Part shown: positions 33,201 to 40,574 of the stretch, one piece after another
How the letters are laid out: every line of letters begins with the position of its first letter
Numbering within the stretch: position 1 is the stretch's first letter
Assembly (NCBI RefSeq): GCF_003259315.1
Contig: NZ_QLLT01000013.1
Location: 124,001-188,000, forward strand
Length of the DNA stretch: 64,000 nucleotides
From: Kitasatospora sp. SolWspMP-SS2h
GTDB taxonomy: Bacteria; Actinomycetota; Actinomycetes; Streptomycetales; Streptomycetaceae
Direction of reading: 5' to 3'
The notes under the pieces: generated by a model
The model's database searches: none
Seen by the model: only the letters and a program-made list of their open reading frames with translations
Told to the model about the DNA's origin: nothing
Translations under genes and position numbers: made by a program

Positions 33201-33762
33201 TGGCGGTGCCGCAGCCCTGGGTGCCGCCGCCGTCGGCGCCGTAGACCTGGAACTCCCAGAGCGAGTAGCCGTAGCCGGTGGCCCGGGCGGTGCCGTACAG
33301 CCGGACGTAGCGGGCGGTGCCGGTGACCGGGACGGTCTCGGTGCCGCCGGCGCCGTTGGCGGTGGTGTACGCGGTGGTCCAGGTGGTGCCGTCGGTGGAC
33401 AGCTGGATCTGGTAGCCCTTCGCGTACGCCGCCTCCCACTGGAGGGTGACGGAGCTGAGCGCGGCGGGCGCGCCGAGGTCGACCTGGAGCCACTGCGGGT
33501 CGGAATTCGCCGAGGACCAGCGGGTTCCGGTGTTGCCGTCGACGGCGTTGGACGCGGGGGTGCCGTAGTTCTCGGTGCTGGAGGCGGTGGCGGTCTTGCC
33601 CTGCGAGAGCAGGACGGGCGCGGCCTGGGCGCGGGTGGCGGGCAGCAGCAGGACCAGGGCCGCGACCAGCGCGGCGGCCAGGGCGGCCGCCAGGGTGCGG
33701 GTCGGGGGTGCGGTGCGGGCCGGCCCGGTGGGCCGGGGGGTGCGCGGGGGCGGGGCGGGCAT
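30286..33762 (-). CDS. Secreted multidomain beta-glucanase: discoidin x2 - GH16 - GH TIM barrel - Ig-like - discoidin
   Basis: 1158 residues. Signal peptide 1-47. Two near-identical F5/8 type C modules with a 137-residue period follow (about 50-320), then a Thr/Pro linker. GH16 spans about 345-590, with the catalytic GETDILED at 467-474 (Glu468, Glu473). A GH2/GH5-like (possibly glucanosyltransferase-type) TIM barrel spans about 605-905, with WDVGNEV (Glu740) and VTETGDAGEW (Glu833). An Ig-like domain comes at about 915-1010 and a third discoidin module ends the chain. It likely cuts laminarin-type beta-1,3-glucan with both domains acting on one chain. GGGAG precedes the ATG, and a LacI palindrome lies 61 bp upstream. 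Two full catalytic domains in one polypeptide is unusual. Confidence 0.88.
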   Translation of the reverse strand: MPAPPPRTPRPTGPARTAPPTRTLAAALAAALVAALVLLLPATRAQAAPVLLSQGKTATASSTENYGTPASNAVDGNTGTRWSSANSDPQWLQVDLGAPAALSSVTLQWEAAYAKGYQIQLSTDGTTWTTAYTTANGAGGTETVPVTGTARYVRLYGTARATGYGYSLWEFQVYGADGGGTQGCGTANAAQGKTATASSTENYGTPASNAVDGDANTRWSSAAADPQWLQVDLGSAQSVCGTAVKWESAYAKAYRIQLSTDGTTWTDAYTTANGAGGTETQNVSGTARYVRLYGTARATGYGYSVWEFQVFTAGGGSTGTPSNPPTSPPPTGTTPPGNWTTVFSDDFAGGSGGAPSAANWTVRTGTSEPGGAAKWGTGEVQTDTANPANVSLDGNHHLNLTAVRDGAGNWTSGRVESKRGDFAAPAGGQLLISAQIKQPGVADATGYWPSFRAIGANDRSGGWPATGETDILEDVNGRNQTSATLHCGTAPGGNCNEYNGMTSGLASCPGCQSDYHTYSQVIDRTVSDEQIRWYLDGKQIWQVNESQVGTTDWKNAVDHGFKLVFNLAVGGSFPDSVCGCTTPAATTTSGGALSIGAVTVATTTGTAPAPLADPPAATGRSTVKVTGGQGNWALSVNGQPYQLKGVTWGPAQSTADAHMRDLKALGVNTVRTWGTDAGSKPLLDAAAAYGLKVVNGFWLNQGADYVNDTAYKNSTLDSIKQWVTTYKDHPGTLMWDVGNEVILTTQDHAYNGATVEQERVAYAKFVEQVTQAIHAVDPDHPVTSTDAYTGAWTYYKQYAPSLDLLAVNSYGAVCNVKQDWINGGYTKPYIVTETGDAGEWEVPNDANGVPTQPTDTQKRDGYTSAWNCIAGHTGVALGATIFNYGTENDFGGTWFNLIPGGWKQPAYYSVAKSYGGSAKSGNTPPVMNSVTLSRTADVPAGGTFTLSSPATDPDGDLVRYQLYYSSKYVDGGTGFSQVRFTQTGDGQFTVTAPKTLGVWKVYVYAYDGHGNVGIESKSFRTVAPTPGGTNVAKGKATTASTYQAAGNGAPYPPSNATDGNWSTRWASEWADPQWIQVDLGQTTSFKHVQLGWESAYGKAYQVQTSTDGTNWTTVYTQANGTGGIDDFDVNGSGRYVRVNITQRGTAYGDSLYEFGVYA
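33124..33603 (-). repeat. 411-bp tandem duplication inside the GH16 gene
   Basis: A 69-bp block at 33124-33192 recurs exactly at 33535-33603, and further shared blocks (about 32837-33000 versus 33249-33410) keep the same 411-base spacing. The unit is 137 codons, one discoidin module, so the frame is preserved. The near identity at silent positions points to a recent duplication or gene conversion. Confidence 0.85.
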
Positions 33763-33822
33763 GGGGGCTCCCGATCGGGTGGGGTGGGGGCGGCACCGTC
33801 GAAGGCCGGTGCCCGGATCAGG

Positions 33823-33834
33823 GAGAGCGCTCTC
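33823..33834. promoter_or_regulatory. LacI operator, copy 2 (GH16 side)
   Basis: GAGAGCGCTCTC, perfect 12-bp palindrome, 61 bp upstream of the GH16 multidomain start. Same core as the copies at 27920 and 33999. Confidence 0.85.
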
Positions 33835-33998
33835 TCACTACGCCAGTGATGGTTGCCCCGTTGTTTCATCCGTGTCAAGGGCAGCGACCACTGGTTCGCT
33901 GGCGAAACTCCGCCAAACCCCTAGCCCGCCAGTGATGTTCTACGTCCGAACCCCTTGACGTGACCCCGGTGGAGCGGCCAAGCTCCGGTTGCCACCCC

Positions 33999-34014
33999 GG
34001 GAGAGCGCTCTCCC
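33999..34014. promoter_or_regulatory. LacI operator, copy 3 (transporter side)
   Basis: GGGAGAGCGCTCTCCC, a perfect 16-bp palindrome and the longest of the three, 50 bp upstream of the substrate-binding protein start. Confidence 0.88.
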
Positions 34015-34064
34015 ACCCGAGCGTCCCGGGGCTTACTCAGCCATCCCCCGCGAGGAGCCGTTCC

Positions 34065-35378
34065 ATGCCCGTTTCCCTGCCCCGCACCGGCCCCAGAGGC
34101 CGCCGCCTGCTCGTCGGCTCGGCGCTGCTGGTGCTGGCCCTGACCGCCGTGACCTCCTGCTCCAGCAGCGGCGGCGGCTCGTCGGCGGACGAGGACCCCA
34201 ACGCCAAGATCACCCTCACGGTGAACCTGTTCTCCGACTTCGGCTACGCGGACCTGTACAAGGAGTACGAGCAGGCCCACCCGAACGTCACCATCAAGGA
34301 GAACCGCGCCGACATGGGCGCGCACCACCAGAACCTGCACGCCCACCTGATGGCCGGTTCCGGCACCGCCGACATCGAGGCGATCGAGATCGGGCAGGTG
34401 GCCGGCTTCCAGCCGGACGCCGGGAAGTTCCTCAACTTCCTGGACAACGGCGTCAGCAAGGACCAGTGGGTGCCGTCCAAGACCGCGCCCGCCTCCAGCC
34501 CGGACGGGAAGGTGCTGTTCGGCCTGGGCACCGACATGGGCGGCATGGCGCTGTGCTACCGCAGCGACCTGTTCAAGGCCGCCGGGCTGCCCACCGACCG
34601 CGAGCAGGTCGCGGCGCTGATGAAGGACTGGCCTTCCTACCTGGCCGCGGGCAAGCAGTTCCTGGCCGACAGCCCCAACAAGGACGCCCGCTGGTTCGAC
34701 AGCGGCGGCAACCTGTTCAGCGCGATCCTGGCCCAGGCCCCGCAGGGCGTCTACGACGCCGAGGGCAAGGTCGTGGTGACCTCCAACCCGGCCGTCAAGC
34801 AGTCCTTCGACCTGGTGGCCGGCGCGATCAAGGACGGCGAGTCGGCGGGCATCCAGGCGTTCACCCCCGCCTGGGACACCGGCTTCCAGAAGAGCCAGTT
34901 CGCCACCGTCGCCTGCCCGGCCTGGATGAGCTACGAGTTCAAGGCCAACCCGCCCACCGACGGCGGCACCTGGGACCTGGCCCGGATCCCCGGCGGCGGC
35001 GGCAACTGGGGCGGCTCGTACCTGTCGGTGCCGAAGTCCGGCAAGCACACCAAGGCCGCCGCCGAGCTGGCCAAGTGGCTGACCGCGCCCGAGCAGGAGG
35101 CCCGGCTCTTCAAGGAGAAGGGCTACTTCCCCTCCGACCAGGCGCTGTGGACCCAGCCCGACATCGCCGAGCACACCGACCCGCTGTTCAACAACGCGCC
35201 CACCGGCAAGATCTTCTCCCAGTCGGCCCGGGACCTGAAGCCGCAGCCGCTCGGCGCGCACGGCGCGGAGATCGGCACCGCCCTGGGCAACGCGCTGACC
35301 TCGGTCGAGCAGGGCCAGGCCGACCCGGAGGGCGCCTGGAAGAAGGCCCTCGCGGACGTCGACAACATCGTCAACTGA
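34065..35378 (+). CDS. Sugar ABC transporter substrate-binding lipoprotein (CebE-like)
   Basis: 437 residues. The signal peptide ends in a lipobox (LALTAVTSC), then the family-1 solute-binding fold: ITLTVNLFSDFGYADLYKEYEQAHPNVTIKENR, DIEAIEIGQVAGFQPDAGKFLNF, LFGLGTDMGGMALCYRSDLFKAAGLP. Homologues bind cello- or laminari-oligosaccharides. GAGGAG precedes the ATG. It heads an operon with two permeases and a GH3 beta-glucosidase, under the strongest LacI palindrome. No ATPase is encoded; a shared MsiK-type ATPase elsewhere is normal for this family. A hairpin separates it from the permease. Confidence 0.9.
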   Translation: MPVSLPRTGPRGRRLLVGSALLVLALTAVTSCSSSGGGSSADEDPNAKITLTVNLFSDFGYADLYKEYEQAHPNVTIKENRADMGAHHQNLHAHLMAGSGTADIEAIEIGQVAGFQPDAGKFLNFLDNGVSKDQWVPSKTAPASSPDGKVLFGLGTDMGGMALCYRSDLFKAAGLPTDREQVAALMKDWPSYLAAGKQFLADSPNKDARWFDSGGNLFSAILAQAPQGVYDAEGKVVVTSNPAVKQSFDLVAGAIKDGESAGIQAFTPAWDTGFQKSQFATVACPAWMSYEFKANPPTDGGTWDLARIPGGGGNWGGSYLSVPKSGKHTKAAAELAKWLTAPEQEARLFKEKGYFPSDQALWTQPDIAEHTDPLFNNAPTGKIFSQSARDLKPQPLGAHGAEIGTALGNALTSVEQGQADPEGAWKKALADVDNIVN

Positions 35379-35397
35379 CGCTCCGCCTCCCGTAGCC

Positions 35398-35435
35398 GCG
35401 GTGCCGGTGCGGACCTGACGCCGCACCGGCACCGC
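35398..35435 (+). terminator. Intra-operon hairpin between binding protein and permease
   Basis: GCGGTGCCGGTGCGG (35398-35412) pairs perfectly with 35421-35435 around an 8-base loop. Placed 19 bases past the stop of the binding protein and 49 before the permease, it likely attenuates or protects mRNA so that more binding protein than permease is made. Confidence 0.7.
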
Positions 35436-35484
35436 GATCACCCCTTCTCCCCCGCCCCGCCGCTTCTGCCCCTGGGAGCTCCCC

Positions 35485-36447
35485 TTGGCCGCATCGACCG
35501 CCGCCGCGCCCGGCGCCCGCGCCCCCGCCCGCACCACCGGCCACCGCTGGCACCGGCTGGACCGCACCGTCTCGCCCTACCTGTACCTCTCCCCGTTCTT
35601 CCTGGTCTTCGGCGTCTTCGGCCTGTTCCCGATGCTGTACACCGGCTACGTCTCGTTCACCGGCTGGCGCGCCGACCGCCCCGGCAGCTCGGGCGACTGG
35701 GTCGGGTTCGAGAACTACCGCAAGCTGCTGGACGACCCGTTCTTCTGGAACGCCGTCAAGAACACCCTGGGCATCGGCGTGCTGGCCACCGTCCCGCAGC
35801 TGCTGCTCGCGCTGGGCCTGGCCCACCTGCTGAACTACCGGATGCGCGGGCGCACCCTGCTGCGGCTGGGCGTCCTGCTGCCGAACGTCACCTCGGTGGC
35901 CGCCGTCACGCTGATCTTCGTCCAGCTGTTCGGCCGCGACTTCGGCATGGTCAACTGGTTCCTCTCGCTGTTCGGCGTCGACCACGTCGACTGGCAGGCC
36001 GGCACCCTCTCCTCCTGGACGGCCATCGCCTCGATCGTGACCTGGCGCTGGACGGGCTACAACGCGCTGCTCTACCTGGCCGCGATGCAGTCCGTCCCGT
36101 TCGAGCTGTACGAGGCGGCGGCGCTGGACGGGGCGAGCCGCTGGCGGCAGTTCCGCTCCATCACCGTCCCGATGCTGCGGCCGACGATCCTGTTCACCGT
36201 CATCGTCTCCACCATCGGCGCGCTCCAGCTCTTCGGCGAGCCGATGCTGTTCAGCCAGCAGCAGGACCCGACCACCGGCGGCTCCCAGCACCAGTTCCAG
36301 ACCCTGGCGCTGTACTCCTACAACCAGTTCTGGGGCCGCTTCAAGTACGGCTACGGCGCCGCCATCTCCTGGGCGATGTTCCTGCTGATCGTGCTGGTGG
36401 CCGCCGTCAACTTCCTGGCCGCGCGCCGGATGCGAGGTGCCGAATGA
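35485..36447 (+). CDS. Sugar ABC transporter permease (CebF-like)
   Basis: 320 residues, six membrane helices. The EAA loop is YEAAALDGASRWRQFRSITVPMLRPTILF, the ATPase contact of MalF-type permeases. The TTG start is preceded by GGGAG. Its stop overlaps the next start by ATGA. It forms the membrane channel with the downstream permease for the oligosaccharide delivered by the lipoprotein. Confidence 0.92.
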   Translation: MAASTAAAPGARAPARTTGHRWHRLDRTVSPYLYLSPFFLVFGVFGLFPMLYTGYVSFTGWRADRPGSSGDWVGFENYRKLLDDPFFWNAVKNTLGIGVLATVPQLLLALGLAHLLNYRMRGRTLLRLGVLLPNVTSVAAVTLIFVQLFGRDFGMVNWFLSLFGVDHVDWQAGTLSSWTAIASIVTWRWTGYNALLYLAAMQSVPFELYEAAALDGASRWRQFRSITVPMLRPTILFTVIVSTIGALQLFGEPMLFSQQQDPTTGGSQHQFQTLALYSYNQFWGRFKYGYGAAISWAMFLLIVLVAAVNFLAARRMRGAE

Positions 36448-37349
36448 CCACCACCGCCCCGGCTCCGGTCCCCCCGGTCCCGGCCCCGGCCTCCCCGGCG
36501 CCCCGGCGCCGCCGGCAGCGGAGCAACCGGCAGCTGACCGCCGGGCGCAGCGTCTACGCCGTCCTCGGCGTGGCCGTCCTGCTCTCGCTCTTCCCGCTGT
36601 ACTGGACGCTGGTCGCGGCCTCCCGCACCAACACCGAGATCCACCGGATGCCCCCGGTGCTGCTGCCCGGCGGCCGGCTCTGGCACAACCTCACCCAGGT
36701 GTTCGCCCAGACCGACCTGCGCCTGGCCATGGTCAACTCGCTGGTCGTGGCGGGCACCGTCACCGTCAGCGTGGTCTTGACCAGCACCCTGGGCGGCTTC
36801 GCCTTCGCCAAGCTGCGCTTCCCCGGCCGCGGCCCGCTGCTCGCCTCGGTGGTCGCCACCATGATGGTCCCCACCCAGCTCGGCATCATCCCGCTCTACA
36901 TCATGATGGCCAACTGGTTCCACTGGGCCGACCACCTCCAGGCCCTGATCGTGCCGGCCGCCGCCAACGCCTTCGGCCTGTTCTTCATGCGCCAGTACCT
37001 GATCGGCGCCGTGCCCGACGAACTCCTGGACGCCGGCCGGATGGACGGCTGCACCACCCGCGGCCTGGTCTGGCACGTCGTGCTGCCCGCCGCCCGCCCC
37101 GCGATGAGCGTCCTGGGCATGCTCACCTTCATGGCCGCCTGGAACGACTTCTACTGGCCCAAGGTCGTCATGACCCAGCAGAACCCCACCGTCCAGCTCA
37201 CCCTCTCCGAGCTGGCCAGCGGCTACATCAAGGACTACTCGCTGGTCCTCACCGGCGCCCTGGTCGCCAGCGCGCCCGTCCTGGTCGCATTCCTCCTGAT
37301 GGGCCGCCAGATCATCGACGGCATCATGCAAGGAGCCACGAAAGGATGA
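36444..37349 (+). CDS. Sugar ABC transporter permease (CebG-like)
   Basis: 301 residues, six membrane helices. DELLDAGRMDGCTTRGLVWHVVLPAARPAMSVLGMLTFM is the EAA loop of a MalG-type permease (DAGRMDG). It overlaps both neighbours by ATGA, so the operon is translationally coupled. It pairs with the upstream permease. Confidence 0.92.
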   Translation: MTTTAPAPVPPVPAPASPAPRRRRQRSNRQLTAGRSVYAVLGVAVLLSLFPLYWTLVAASRTNTEIHRMPPVLLPGGRLWHNLTQVFAQTDLRLAMVNSLVVAGTVTVSVVLTSTLGGFAFAKLRFPGRGPLLASVVATMMVPTQLGIIPLYIMMANWFHWADHLQALIVPAAANAFGLFFMRQYLIGAVPDELLDAGRMDGCTTRGLVWHVVLPAARPAMSVLGMLTFMAAWNDFYWPKVVMTQQNPTVQLTLSELASGYIKDYSLVLTGALVASAPVLVAFLLMGRQIIDGIMQGATKG

Positions 37350-39826
37350 CCCAGCTCTCCATGCCACCTCACCTCACGTCGCCCGCGGCCCCGTCGGCGC
37401 CCCCGGCGCACCACCTGCTCGACCTGGAGCACAAGGCCCGGCTGGTCTCCGGCGGGGACACCTTCCGCACCAGCGGGGAGCCGGCCGTCGGGATGCACCC
37501 GATCGTCTGCTCGGACGGGCCGGTCGGGGTGCGCGGCGAGCGCTGGGACGAGGCGGACACCGCGCTGCTGCTGCCGTGCGCGACCGCGCTGGCGGCGTCC
37601 TGGGACGAGGAACTGGTCGCCCGGATGGGCGGGCTGCTGGCGGCCGAGGCCCGGCGCAAGGGCGTGCACGTGGTGCTGGCGCCGACGCTGAACCTGCACC
37701 GCTCGCCGCTGGGCGGGCGCAACTTCGAGTGCTTCTCGGAGGACCCGCTGCTGACCGCCCGGATCGGGGCGGCGTACATCGCGGGCGTGCAGGGCGGCGG
37801 GGTCGCGGCGACCGCGAAGCACTACGTGGCGAACGACTCCGAGACCGAGCGGCTGACGGTGGACGCCCGGGTGGACGGGCGCACCCTGCGCGAGGTGTAC
37901 CTGGCGCCGTTCGAGGCGGCCGTGCGGGCCGGGGTGTGGGCGGTGATGTCGGCGTACAACCGGGTCAACGGCACGTCGATGGTCGAACACCCGCTGCTGG
38001 CCGAGCCGTTGAAGGGCGAGTGGGGCTTCGACGGGCTGGTGGTCTCCGACTGGGGGGCGGTGCACGAGGCGGACGGGCCGGGCGCGGGGGGCTGCGACCT
38101 GGCGATGCCGGGGCCGAACCCGGCCTGGGGTCCGGCGCTGGCGGCGGCGGTGCGGGCCGGACGGGTCCCGGCGGCGGTGCTGGACGACAAGGTGGAGCGG
38201 CTGCTGCGGCTGGCGGGCCGGGTCGGCGCGTTCGACCCGCCGGCGGCGGGCGGCCCGGCGCCGGTGCCGGTGGACCCGGCGACCCGGGGCGCGCTGCGGG
38301 CGGCGGCCGTGGCGGGCACCGTGCTGCTGCACAACCCGGACCGGCTGCTGCCGCTGGACGCCCCGGCGCTGCGCCGGGTCGCGGTGCTGGGCCCGAACGC
38401 GGCGACCGCCCGGGTGCAGGGCGGCGGCAGCGCCTCGGTGTTCCCGGCCGCGCCGGTCTCCCCGCTGGACGGGCTGCGGGCGGCGCTCGGCCCGGCCGTG
38501 GCGGTCACCCACGCGCCGGGGGTGCGCACCGGCCTGCGCCCGACGCCGCTGACGGCGGCGGACTGCGTGCTCCCGGACGGTTCGGGGCCGGGGGTGCTGG
38601 TGCGCTACCTGGCCGCCGACGGCTCGCTCGTGCACGCCGAGTCCCGGTCGACGGGGCGGGTGCTGGAGCCCTCGGCGGAGGTCGACCTGGCGCCGGTGCG
38701 CACCATCGAGGTGGCGACCCGGTTCACCCCGCCGACCCCGGGCCGCTGGCGGCTGGGCGTGGTGGGCCTGGGCGCGCTGCGGCTGGAGGCGGACGGCGAG
38801 GAGCTGCTGGCGGAGTACGTCGAGCCGCTCTCGGACGACCCGACGTACCTGCACGTGACGCCCTCGTTCCGGCAGGTGGAGCTGGAGCTGGCGGCCGGCC
38901 GGCCGGTGGCGCTGCTGGCCCGGCGGACGGTGGAGTCCGCGCACGGGCGGGTGCTGGTGCTGGCCGCCGACCCGCCGGAGGCGGAGCTGGAGCGGGAGTT
39001 CGCGCACGCGGTGGAGCTGGCCGCGGCGGCGGACGTGGCGGTGGTGGTGGTCGGCACCACGGACGAGCACGAGAGCGAGGGCTTCGACCGCTCCTCGCTG
39101 CGGCTGCCGGGCCGCCAGGACGAGCTGGTGGCGGCGGTGGCCGCCGCCAACCCGCGCACGGTGGTCGTGGTGAACACCGGCAGCCCGGTGCTGCTGCCCT
39201 GGCGCGAGCGGGTCGGCGCGGTGCTGACCTGCTGGTTCCCGGGCCAGGAGGGCGGTGACGCGCTGGCCGAGGTGCTGCTGGGCCGGGCCGAGCCGGGCGG
39301 GCGGCTGCCCACCACCTGGCCGGACGCCGCCGAGGACTGCCCGGTCTACGCGACCGCCCCGACCGACGGGCGGCTCGACTACGCGGAGGGCCTGCACCTG
39401 GGCCACCGCGGCTGGCTGCGCGCCGGGCGCGCCCCCGCGTACTGGTTCGGGCACGGCCTGGGCTGGGGCGAGTGGCGCTACCTCGCGCTCGGCGCGCCCT
39501 CGGCCCCGGCGGCGGACGGCTCGCGCACGGTGCGGGTGACGCTGCGCAACGAGGGGCCGCGCCGCTCCCGGGAGACGGTGCAGCTGTACCTGTCCCGGCC
39601 GGGCTCGGCGGTGGACCGGCCGGTGCGCTGGCTGGCCGCCTTCACCGCCGCCGAAGCGGACCCGGGCGAGCAGGTCGACGTCGAACTGGCGCTTCCGGCA
39701 AGGGCGTTGGAGCACTGGTCGGCGGACGGGACCGGCTGGGAGACCGAGCCGGGCGCCTTCGTCCTGCGGGTCGGCCCGCACTGCGGCGAACTCCCGCTGA
39801 CGGCGGCCCTGACCGTCGGGCCCTGA
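37346..39826 (+). CDS. GH3 beta-glucosidase with inserted PA14-like domain
   Basis: 826 residues, no signal peptide, so cytosolic. The GH3 barrel has NLHRSPLGGRNFECFSEDP, ATAKHYVANDSETERL (KH motif) and VVSDWGAVHEADGPG with the nucleophile Asp235. The alpha/beta sandwich follows, interrupted at about 400-540 by a PA14-like beta domain (LVRYLAADGS ... FTPPTPGRWRLGVVGLGALRLEADGEELL), and a fibronectin-like end (TVQLYLSRPGSAVDRPVRWLAAFTA). PA14-containing GH3 enzymes often process oligosaccharides. It would cleave imported gluco-oligosaccharides to glucose. ATGA overlap with the permease and AAGGAG support the start. Confidence 0.92.
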   Translation: MTQLSMPPHLTSPAAPSAPPAHHLLDLEHKARLVSGGDTFRTSGEPAVGMHPIVCSDGPVGVRGERWDEADTALLLPCATALAASWDEELVARMGGLLAAEARRKGVHVVLAPTLNLHRSPLGGRNFECFSEDPLLTARIGAAYIAGVQGGGVAATAKHYVANDSETERLTVDARVDGRTLREVYLAPFEAAVRAGVWAVMSAYNRVNGTSMVEHPLLAEPLKGEWGFDGLVVSDWGAVHEADGPGAGGCDLAMPGPNPAWGPALAAAVRAGRVPAAVLDDKVERLLRLAGRVGAFDPPAAGGPAPVPVDPATRGALRAAAVAGTVLLHNPDRLLPLDAPALRRVAVLGPNAATARVQGGGSASVFPAAPVSPLDGLRAALGPAVAVTHAPGVRTGLRPTPLTAADCVLPDGSGPGVLVRYLAADGSLVHAESRSTGRVLEPSAEVDLAPVRTIEVATRFTPPTPGRWRLGVVGLGALRLEADGEELLAEYVEPLSDDPTYLHVTPSFRQVELELAAGRPVALLARRTVESAHGRVLVLAADPPEAELEREFAHAVELAAAADVAVVVVGTTDEHESEGFDRSSLRLPGRQDELVAAVAAANPRTVVVVNTGSPVLLPWRERVGAVLTCWFPGQEGGDALAEVLLGRAEPGGRLPTTWPDAAEDCPVYATAPTDGRLDYAEGLHLGHRGWLRAGRAPAYWFGHGLGWGEWRYLALGAPSAPAADGSRTVRVTLRNEGPRRSRETVQLYLSRPGSAVDRPVRWLAAFTAAEADPGEQVDVELALPARALEHWSADGTGWETEPGAFVLRVGPHCGELPLTAALTVGP

Positions 39827-39873
39827 CCGGCGCGCCCCGGCCCCCGCGTCCCGGCCCCCGCGTCCCGCGAGCC

Positions 39874-39907
39874 CTGCCCCGACCCCGCTCCCCCGGGGTC
39901 GGGGCAG
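39874..39907. terminator. Bidirectional hairpin after GH3 and before PPIase end
   Basis: CTGCCCCGACCCC (39874-39886) pairs perfectly with 39895-39907 around an 8-base loop, between two convergent genes. Confidence 0.8.
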
Positions 39908-39925
39908 TACGCCTCGCGGCCCCGG

Positions 39926-40426
39926 CTACTCGACGACCTCGGCGCTGACCAGCAGCACGTCCTCCTTCGGGACGTCCGCGTGGCCGCCCTTGGAGGTGGT
40001 GGGCACCGACTTGATCGCGTCCACCACCTCCCGGCCCTCGACCACCTCGCCGAAGACGGTGTAGCCCCAGCCCGGGCCGCTCTTGGCGGTGTGGTCGAGG
40101 AAGGCGTTGTCCGCGACGTTGACGAAGAACTGCGCGGTGGCCGAGTGCGGGTCCGCGGTGCGGGCCATCGCCACCGTGTAGCGGGTGTTCTTCAGCCCGT
40201 TGTCGGCCTCGTTCTGGATCGGCGCCCGGGTCTCCTTGCGGCGCAGGCCCGGCTCCATGCCGCCGCCCTGCACCATGAAGCCGTCGATGACCCGGTGGAA
40301 GACGGTGCCGTCGTAGAACCCGTCCTGCACGTACTGCAGGAAGTTCGCGACCGTGGCCGGGGCCTTCTCGGCGTCCAGCCGGATCACGACGTCGCCGTGG
40401 TTGGTGCTCAACTTGACCTTGGACAA
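39926..40426 (-). CDS. Cyclophilin-type peptidyl-prolyl isomerase
   Basis: 166 residues: GFYDGTVFHRVIDGFMVQGGGMEP (catalytic Arg in FHRVI), TVAMARTADPHSATAQFFVNVADNAFLD, and GYTVFGEVVEGREVVDAI. This is the short cytosolic PpiB type with all active-site residues. The frame allows a longer N-terminus, but the conserved start is TTG at 40426 (SKVKLSTNHGDVVIRLD) behind GTGAGGT. It has no signal peptide. Confidence 0.92.
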   Translation of the reverse strand: MSKVKLSTNHGDVVIRLDAEKAPATVANFLQYVQDGFYDGTVFHRVIDGFMVQGGGMEPGLRRKETRAPIQNEADNGLKNTRYTVAMARTADPHSATAQFFVNVADNAFLDHTAKSGPGWGYTVFGEVVEGREVVDAIKSVPTTSKGGHADVPKEDVLLVSAEVVE

Positions 40427-40574
40427 GGCAACCTCACTGTCTGTCTGCTGGCGGGGACGAAGATCGTCACCCCCATTGTCGCAGCCCGCCCCCGCCACCC
40501 CCTCCCCGCCACCCCGTCCCGCCACCCCGGCCCCGGCCGGCGGGCCGCCCGCGCAGGGCGCCTAGGGTGGGCGG

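Larger units (their letters stand above)
33763..34064. promoter_or_regulatory. Divergent control region of the beta-glucan locus
   Basis: 302 bp between the GH16 gene and the transporter. It holds two copies of the LacI palindrome, each on the side of one gene, and an AT-richer centre around 33835-33960 with GTGATGTTC and CCTTGACGTG (TTGACG at 33954-33959). TTGACG sits 39 bp before the second palindrome and is a candidate -35 for the transporter promoter. Confidence 0.6.

Noticed and set aside
27899..34014. Canonical CebR box TGGGAGCGCTCCCA
   Set aside because: The palindromes found read GGGAGAGCGCTCTCCC, with two extra core bases, so I call the regulator LacI-family rather than CebR.
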